From the NCBI GenBank assembly GCA_036429605.1, contig JAVFKD010000002.1:3844001-3908000 (forward strand): a DNA stretch of 64,000 bases, given 5' to 3'. Positions 57,504 to 64,000 of this stretch are shown here, one piece after another. The stretch is from Cladobotryum mycophilum. Taxonomy: Eukaryota; Ascomycota; Sordariomycetes; Hypocreales; Hypocreaceae. Below the pieces are notes generated by a model, which worked only from the letters and a program-made list of their open reading frames with translations, was not told where the DNA came from and did no database searches. A program made the translations under genes and the position numbers. Within the stretch, counting starts at the first letter, position 1; every line of letters begins with the position of its first letter.

Positions 57504-59332
57504 ATGTTTACACAACCTCTGTCGCCGCCTATTACCGGGCCGCAAACTTCAGCAACCCCTCGGCAAAGTCGCCTCCGCGGACTCAGCTACTTGCGCAATT
57601 ACACGCAGAACCACCTCTTGTCGCGTGAAACACACCACTCAAACAGCACCAGCAGCACAACCAGCAGCAACAGCAGCGTTGTCGTTGTCGGAGGCTCATC
57701 CCCGCCTGGCAACTCTTCTACTTCCTCTGCTTCCTCCGCCGCCGCTGCTGGTCTTACGCGATCCGTCAGCTATACGCCCGCAGCAACAACCACTACTGTT
57801 GCCGCAACCAGAACCGTCCCAAACTCGGCCAGCAATCCAAACAGATTGACCCTCGTCAGCACAACGCCTGACTTTGTACGGGCTCACTCTACCTCGCCTG
57901 CGCCTGCGAGCCCGCCTTTGTCGGAGACGGACGAGCCAGGGTTGCCGCAGCCTTCGACATCAGCTGAGCAGATAGCCGAGACCAGCACTGCTGCAGACGC
58001 AGACGCCGCCGCCGCCACAACTACGACAGCCGACGACTCAGCCAACATGACGAGAGACAGGGCAGACGGCGCAAACGGCTCCCTCGAGAGCGCGCCGTCG
58101 ATTCGCTTCTCTGCATACTACGACCCGCGATCCACTCGACCCTCTCTCTCATTCCCCCCATCTCTCGCACTCTGCCAAATGGCACCGAGGTCATTCGCGT
58201 CGGGCGATACTCTGAGCGAGATAGCCATGCCATGGCCAACATGCCCGGCAACCAGCCATCCGCCGCGCCAGTGGGTTTCAAGAGCAAGGTCGTTAGCAGG
58301 CGGCACTGCGAGTTCTGGTACGAGAACGGAAAGTGGTTTATCAAGGATGTTAAGAGCTCATCTGGAACCTTTTTGAACCACATCCGATTGAGCCCGCCAC
58401 AGCAGGAGAGCAAGGCGTTTCCCGTGAACGACGGCGACATTGTTCAGCTGGGCATTGATTTCAAGGGCGGAGAGGAGATGATTTTCAGATGCGTCAAGAT
58501 GAGATTGGAGTTGAACAGAGGGTGGCAGAATAAGCCAAATACCTTCAAGTGAGTGAATTACTCTTTGCACGCTTTTTGAGCGCATCTGAAACTAACATGA
58601 AATAGCATGGCCGCACACAAGAGGTTACGAACCATGGCTGCCGGTAATAACACGGGAGGGTCCAACGCAACTTCCCAGGACTGCTCCATTTGCCTCAACT
58701 CTATTGCTGTATGTTTTCAATCTTCTTGATGTGAAGCTTCAGATACTGACCATTTATAGCCCTGCCAATCTCTATTCGTCGCCCCTTGCTCTCACACATG
58801 GCACTTTAAATGCGTCCGATCGCTACTCACATCTCCTCAATACCCAATATTTATTTGCCCCAACTGCCGCGCTGGGGCCGATTTGGAAGCCGACGTGGAG
58901 GAGCCAGATGATGAATGGCAGCGATACCAGGAGCAGGAAGAGAAAGCATCATCGACAAATGGCAATCCTTCTGTTCCAGAAACAGCAGTACCGGATCCGA
59001 TACCAACCGCATTAGTACATGATATAGATATCATGGATCTGACAGTGAATATTAGCCCCGCGGATAGTCCAGCGGCATCTCAGCGAGCAGCATCTCACGC
59101 AACTACAGAGCCATTACCCATCCGAAATCCATCGGCAAGGATCGGTCGCGGGACGCCTTCACCACCCAGCGGAGCCGAGGGGCCCATTACTCCCAGGAAC
59201 GATGCAGGGCCCTGGGTCTTTGACGGTAGAGGCGGACGACGACCCGCGACTGCAGCAGAGATGAGAAGCCTCGACGCAGCCGCTGATTTAGAAATCAACG
59301 GCAACATTACCAGCGACGACTCGAGCCGGTGA
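57504..59332 (+). CDS. dma1: FHA-RING E3 ubiquitin ligase (Dma1/CHFR type), with an apparent -1 frameshift
   Basis: Exons 57504-58548, 58606-58708 and 58760-59332, about 573 residues once the frame is restored. The first 200 residues are Ser/Thr/Ala-rich and disordered. An FHA domain follows: VIRVGRYSERD, then SKVVSRRHCEFWYENGKW, then KSSSGTFLN and GDIVQLGIDF, with the Arg, Ser-Arg-Arg-His and Ser-Gly-Thr-Asn phosphothreonine-binding residues present. The RING is C3HC4: CSICL, then CSHTWHFKC and ICPNC. Dma-type ligases couple the septation or mitotic-exit network and spindle checkpoints through phospho-dependent ubiquitination. The N-terminal frame (RPSLSFPP) passes to the FHA frame (ISRTLPNGTEVIRVG) at six C (58154-58159), where seven would keep one frame. 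A long leader precedes it. Confidence 0.9.
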
Positions 59333-60375
59333 TGAAGCGGGATAACCAACAAGTTAAAGAAAAGAAAAAAAGAAAGAAAAAAACAACCACCATATTTTGA
59401 TTCAAACACTTTGCATTATTCTGGAATGGCATAACGGCAAGATTGGAGTAATCCATAGAGGTCACACACACACACTCACACATACGCACGCACATACCGA
59501 TTGTTCTTTTTTGTCATTTCTACTACACTCGAAGCAAGTTATTTATCGTGTGTGTTTATACCTCTTTGCAGCAAACTCTTGTTGGGCGTACGGCGTTCAT
59601 GGCTGGCATAGCTCGTACTGGGAATCACATTTCTGGAGAATATGGGGTTCTGAGCATGGGTCAAAGCGGACATGGGCAAAGACTTTCAGATATCTTTTAT
59701 TTTCGGGTTCTTGAGCCCACCGTTTTCTTTTGTTTTCTGTTGGAACATTTTTTTACAAAGTCCGGATTGGGCATGCATACATTGGCATATGGAAGTTTAC
59801 TTTGGGTTCGAAAGAGAGGCTTATATACGAGGGTGGATGGTACCGAATGAACAATTGACTTGTTCCAACATATATTCTTTTGTTGTGATATATATGTATT
59901 AATATGGGATGTATACCTTGTTGTGGCCCAGGACGCTGGCTGTTCTGGGATACTGTCTGTTCTCGAATACTGTTTATTCTCGGACCAAAGGTCACTTGGG
60001 CTCTATAGCGCATGGTTATTATATCATCGTCTCACCATGTGTACATCTAGATAATCTTATAGATCATACCTTCCGCTATTGCCTACTCTACTAATTGTAA
60101 CGCTGATCAAGTTACAGGTATGACACAATCAAGTGATGATCTTGGTGGCTTCACTGTGGCAAATCGGTCAGCGGCGGTCCAACTCGGTCAGTGCCACCCA
60201 GCGCCGGGATGATCCGAACTATCGCCGAGATAACCGGTTATCAAAGAAGGCGCTATGACAATTTTGCTTGCCAACACGCCCACCGTTTACCGGACCGTGG
60301 TGGATGTACATTAAATCTGCCCCTCGATTAATTCCAACGAGGGCAGCGGGTGTTTTTTCCTCTACAACGACGACA
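59333..60375. other. Spacer between the FHA-RING gene and MPP-alpha
   Basis: A-rich runs right after the stop (59355-59385) and a CA-rich stretch (59463-59495) mark the probable 3' UTR of the FHA-RING gene. The stretch 60150-60240 is rich in CGGT-type words. No RNA gene was recognised. Confidence 0.45.
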
Positions 60376-62130
60376 ATGTTAAGGCAGATTGCTTCAAGGG
60401 TGCAGCCGGGGGTCAGGGCTCAGGGGGAGGTTATGGGTGCCGAGGAAGAGTGGGATAATGAGGCGAGGGTTGGCGACGGTGGCTGTGGAGGGGATACCAA
60501 AGGTATGGTGATGAATGTCATTGATGGGTTTGAATGCGTGCTGATTGGAGTTTTCTGCTAGGAGCCTACAGAGTTGGATCAAATCACCACATTACCAAAT
60601 GGCCTGCGAGTAGCTTCGGAGGCCCTCCCGGGCTCATTCTCCGGCGTGGGCATCTACATCGAAGCCGGCTCACGGTTCGAGAACCCCAACCTGCGTGGCG
60701 TATCGCACATTATGGATAGACTTGCGTTTAAATCTACGTCAAAACACTCTGCGGACGAGATGCTTGAGAGGGTAGAGGCTTTGGGGGGAATATCCAGTGC
60801 GCTTCTTCGAGGGAGAGCATGATGTACCAAGCTGCGACGTTTAACAATGCTGTTCCCACGACAGTGGGACTGCTGGCCGAGACGATTCGAGACCCCAAAG
60901 TTACGGAGGACGAGGTGGCGGAGCAGATTGAAACGGCGCGGTACGAAATCGCAGAGATTTGGAGCAAGCCCGAGCTCATCCTACCGGAACTGGTGCACAC
61001 GGCCGCCTTCAAAGAGAACACACTGGGGAACCCGCTGCTCTGTCCGGAGGAGCGCCTGGGCGCCATCAATCGCGGGACGGTCTTGACGTATAGGGATTTG
61101 TTCTACAGGCCCGAGAGGATGGTGCTGGCCTTTGCGGGAGTGGAGCACGGGACGGCGGTGCAGCTTGCGGAGCAGTTCTTTGGGGATATGAGGGCCGAGA
61201 AGCCTGCGATTTCGAGGACGGGGTCGGAGAGTTCGTTGGGGAGTGAGGGCAGTGGCTCCATCGCTTCGTCGAGTTCCTCGCAGTCATCCTCGAAACTCAT
61301 GTCGAAAATCCCGTTCATGAAGAATATCTCGACGTCTACGCCGCGAAGTGCCTCGGTTTTGGCTACCCCCTTCCGAGTTTGATGTTTCGCAAGCTGCTCA
61401 TTATACGGGCGGATTCCTCTCTTTGCCGCCTCAGCCGCCGTCTCTTAATGGAACTAACTTTACGCATATTCACCTTGCATTTGAGGGCTTGCCGGTCGCT
61501 TCGGATGACATTTACGCTCTGGCTACGCTGCAGACTCTTCTCGGTGGCGGTGGGTCGTTTTCTGCTGGTGGACCGGGGAAGGGCATGTACTCTCGCCTAT
61601 ACACCAACGTGCTCAACCAGCATGGGTGGGTAGAGTCGTGTGTATCGTTCAACCACTCCTACACAGATTCCGGCCTGTTTGGCATTTCCGCATCATGCCT
61701 ACCGGGCTACACATCCTCCATGCTCGACGTCATGTGCCAAGAGCTGCGCGCTCTCACACTCGAAAAGGGCCTCCTCGGTCTACAGGAAGGCGAAGTCCTC
61801 CGCGCCAAGAACCAGCTCCGCTCCAGTCTACTAATGAACCTCGAAAGCCGCATGGTCGAGCTCGAGGATCTCGGTCGCTCGGTGCAAGTCCACGGGCGCA
61901 AGGTCCCCGTGCGAGAAATGTGCCGCCGGATTGAGAACTTGACCGTGGAAGACTTGCGAAGAGTCGCGAGGACAGTTGTAGGGGGCATGGTGGGGAATCA
62001 AGGCAAGGGAAGCGGCGCGCCGACGGTGGTGCTGCAGGAGGCGCAGGCATATGGCGTGACGAGCCATACGATGAGCTGGGATCAGATTCAGGATAGGATT
62101 GATAGCTGGAGTTTGGGGAAGAGGAGCTGA
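60376..62130 (+). CDS. mas2: Mitochondrial processing peptidase alpha subunit, with two apparent frameshifts
   Basis: The start MLRQIASRVQPGVRAQG is an Arg-rich mitochondrial presequence. The end of exon 1 is uncertain (60429 or 60507). The main exon starts at 60562 with EPTELDQITTLPNGLRVASE and has IYIEAGSRFENP, HIMDRLAFKSTS, MYQAATFN, PEERLGAINRGTVLTYRD, then the glycine-rich substrate loop GGGGSFSAGGPGKGMYSRLY and GWVESCVSFNHSYTDSGLFG. The position of the HXXEH zinc site of the beta subunit is occupied by HIMDRL, so this is the non-catalytic, presequence-binding alpha subunit, acting in the matrix with MPP-beta. Two frame changes interrupt it: at six G (60783-60788), where seven restores GGNIQCASSRE, and at five C (61366-61370), where losing one or gaining two would rejoin the second half. 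Confidence 0.9.
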
Positions 62131-63841
62131 AAAGGGATGAAAATATGACGGATGTGACGTGAGGGGTATGAATGAGTGGGATGAAGAAGGGCCTACAGGG
62201 TCCGGTTTGTATCATATTATGTAACGCATAGAACGGTATGGGATAGGAGGTGTGTTAGAATCCACTTTCTTTTTTCCAAGCATGACTTTATGAGTTGTAT
62301 ATTCGTTCCTTACTTGGACCCCGGACATGGTTTCGCTACCGATAGATGATGCCATACTTGTACAATAGGATACCAAAAGTCTACGACCCTCCTCCACTAT
62401 GTAAGATATACAGAGACAGTGTTCAATTCTACTTACCGCCTCCCCAACCCCAATCATCTCTTATGCAAAAAGTATTTATAATTCAATTTAATATGAAGCT
62501 ATAATGCTTAAACCCATTATTTAACCCTACCCTAATCCACCACCAGCATTAAATACCACGACCTAGGTTATTCTTGTTAGGAAACGCCCGGAACGTTATG
62601 TTATCCTTGGTAGGAAACTACCAGAACCTCGACGAAGCTTTGTCAACTAGGAGAGGCCGAACAAATAACTCCACACAGCCCAATAATGGCAGTTTTGCTG
62701 GCCTCAATGTTTCGTGATAGTTGCAAATTAGATTTGTCCCATTATAATATACCATCTATGGATAACAGGGCCTGAAAGCTATAGGGCCATCAACTTCCTA
62801 TTTCGTATATATTCGTCGAATACTGATCTATTGTATTTGATACGCCTGATATTAAGCATGGGCGGCAGAGGCTGAGCCGCACTATATGTACCTCTCTTCT
62901 TTTGGGTGCATCTTTCGGCTTTTGATAGCTCGTGGCGGCCTGAAAGGTGGCCGCCCCACAGGTAAGAGTGGAGATGACGCTTATTGCCCTGAGTAACTGA
63001 CCGTTGACCATTGTGGTGGTATGGGTATCGACCGTATTGAAAAGAGGATAGGTATGGGACTCTTGTCAGGTTGCAATTTTGACGTTCTCGTGCAATGCAA
63101 CAACATAAAGGTATCCAGAGGGCGGAGCATTGGCCAAGATGCATCTGACTTGGGAATCCTGTACTTGGTGATGATGCCACTGAATTGTCAAAATGGCCCC
63201 CCTGGTTAGGCACCTTTACGTGTGCGGCTGACAAGGGGACCCGTCGAGTCTGACATACTATTTATCCGGAAACTATCTCGGCTCTGATTCCGGTTGTGCA
63301 TAAGATTTGACAACATGGCCATGTAAGGTTATGGAATCAGTCCTGAGTAAAGAATAGTAATTAGCCAATTTGGAGACAACATAGGAGATATACACTATAT
63401 CTACCTATACTTACATCGTGACTATCCCGCTGCGTAGGTCTCAAACTACATTTACACTATCATCAGGACGAGAATGGAACGTAGATTGTGAGATAAAAAG
63501 ATGGCTTCGCGTACTATAGAGTTCACATTATACCGGTGATGGTGATTGGCCAGACAGGTTTTCTAGGAATACGAAGCAAGTATAACCCATGTCGAGCTGG
63601 ACTGTGGAGTTGGTTATGCACCTGGATTGTGATGGGGCCGGGGTTGGAGAAGAATACTTCTCATCGCTAAATGTGGGTGGAGTATCCGATGCCAAGTCAT
63701 CCTCCTTGACAGCTGATGCCAGTCAACAATTCAGGTTCTGAAATGTATAAAGAGATGGTCAATGACAGCACAACTATGGAAATCTAACCATCAACAACTC
63801 AATTCCTTACACACATATCCAAGAAAAAGAAAGAAGGCACA
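62131..63841. other. AT-rich spacer before the CVNH gene
   Basis: After the MPP-alpha 3' flank no gene was supported. An imperfect direct repeat of about 28 bp (CTTGTTAGGAAAC..CCGGAAC and CTTGGTAGGAAAC..CCAGAAC) lies at about 62573-62629. A hairpin with a seven-base GGCGGCC/GGCCGCC stem lies at about 62934-62955. A minus-strand open frame of 151 codons at 62779-63234 has no recognisable motif. Confidence 0.45.
63746..63751 (+). promoter_or_regulatory. TATA box of the CVNH gene
   Basis: TATAAA lies 96 bp upstream of the ATG at 63842, followed by a C/A-rich leader with AACCATCAACAACTCAATTC, the usual context of a strongly or inducibly expressed fungal gene. Confidence 0.65.
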
Positions 63842-64000
63842 ATGTCATTCCAAGCTACTTCCCGCAACTACCGCCTCGAGGGCAGCGTCCTTTACGCAGA
63901 GTGCGGCAACGGCAACGGTAGCTATGTCAACTCGAGCCTCGACCTCAATCAGCACATCGGCAACAACGATGGTGCCTTTTGGATTACCAAGCAAACCTCC
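63842..64000 (+). CDS. Cyanovirin-N homology (CVNH) lectin, N-terminal part (cut by right edge)
   Basis: The frame from the ATG at 63842 stays open for 53 codons to the end of the window. It starts MSFQATSRNYRLEGSVLYAE and continues CGNGNGSYVNSSLDLNQHIG with NNDGAFWITK. This is the first half of a CVNH repeat: an SF.A..YRLEG opening strand, a cysteine-containing second strand, then the LDLNQHIGNNDG turn that precedes the strand with Phe/Trp. CVNH proteins are small mannose-binding lectins found across filamentous ascomycetes. Their roles are largely unknown, with some linked to stress, defence or wall binding. No signal peptide is present, so the product is probably cytosolic or leaderless. 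Domain number and any fused module (for example LysM) cannot be seen. Confidence 0.85.
   Translation, partial: MSFQATSRNYRLEGSVLYAECGNGNGSYVNSSLDLNQHIGNNDGAFWITKQTS

Noticed and set aside
62779..63234. Minus-strand open frame of 151 codons
   Set aside because: No recognisable domain, AT-rich context and no plausible introns or promoter; could be chance.

Overview
The window is nuclear chromosomal DNA of a filamentous ascomycete, most likely a sordariomycete and possibly Hypocreales. The evidence is short introns of about 50-80 nt with GTANGT-type donors and CTAAC-like branch sites, long gene-free spacers rich in simple repeats, and a set of proteins with clear filamentous-fungal architecture. 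The lineage is inferred from memory of protein families, because no search could be run. I see no secondary-metabolite cluster, transposon ORF, CRISPR array, rRNA or tRNA. It reads as an ordinary housekeeping stretch with a few accessory genes.

Layout. 1-1562 (-): N-terminal part of the Fmp27/Hobbit/SABRE bridge-like lipid-transfer protein, running off the left edge. 4153-4970 (-): small four-exon membrane protein. 5656-7811 (+): eIF4B. 11417-12704: two small convergent unknown genes. 13283-15514 (-): AAA ATPase. 16728-19163 (+): tandem pair of BTB/POZ genes duplicated together with their promoters. 20106-20915 (+): Nudix hydrolase. 21564-23230 (-): Golgi pH regulator (GPR89/GPHR) protein. 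24711-28112 (-): universal-stress-protein gene with a 1.27-kb intron and an in-frame TAG. 33994-35540 (-): eIF3 subunit L, divergent from the Ria1/Efl1 GTPase gene (36223-39459, +). 41083-42622 (+): fungal rhodopsin-domain membrane protein. 43280-44602 (+): unknown two-exon gene. 46381-47991 (+): DOT1 histone H3K79 methyltransferase. 48331-49062 (-): ATG16, divergent from VPS16 (49494-52239, +). 57504-59332 (+): Dma/CHFR-type FHA-RING ubiquitin ligase. 60376-62130 (+): mitochondrial processing peptidase alpha. 63842-64000 (+): start of a cyanovirin-N homology lectin gene, cut by the right edge.

How the genes relate. There is no operon-like unit, but two divergent pairs are functionally coherent: ATG16/VPS16 (autophagosome formation and vacuolar tethering) share a 431-bp intergenic promoter with a CCAAT palindrome, and eIF3L/Ria1 (initiation and 60S maturation) share 682 bp.

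The most striking sequence-level observation is that five conserved genes (eIF4B, GPHR, DOT1, VPS16, FHA-RING) and MPP-alpha each lose their conserved reading frame exactly at a C or G homopolymer of 5 or 6 bases. In six of seven places one additional C/G would restore the family sequence. This looks like systematic homopolymer under-calling in the assembly rather than six independent null alleles, but a mutator (mismatch-repair-deficient) lineage is the biological alternative. Uncorrected gene models in this window would be wrong at these points.
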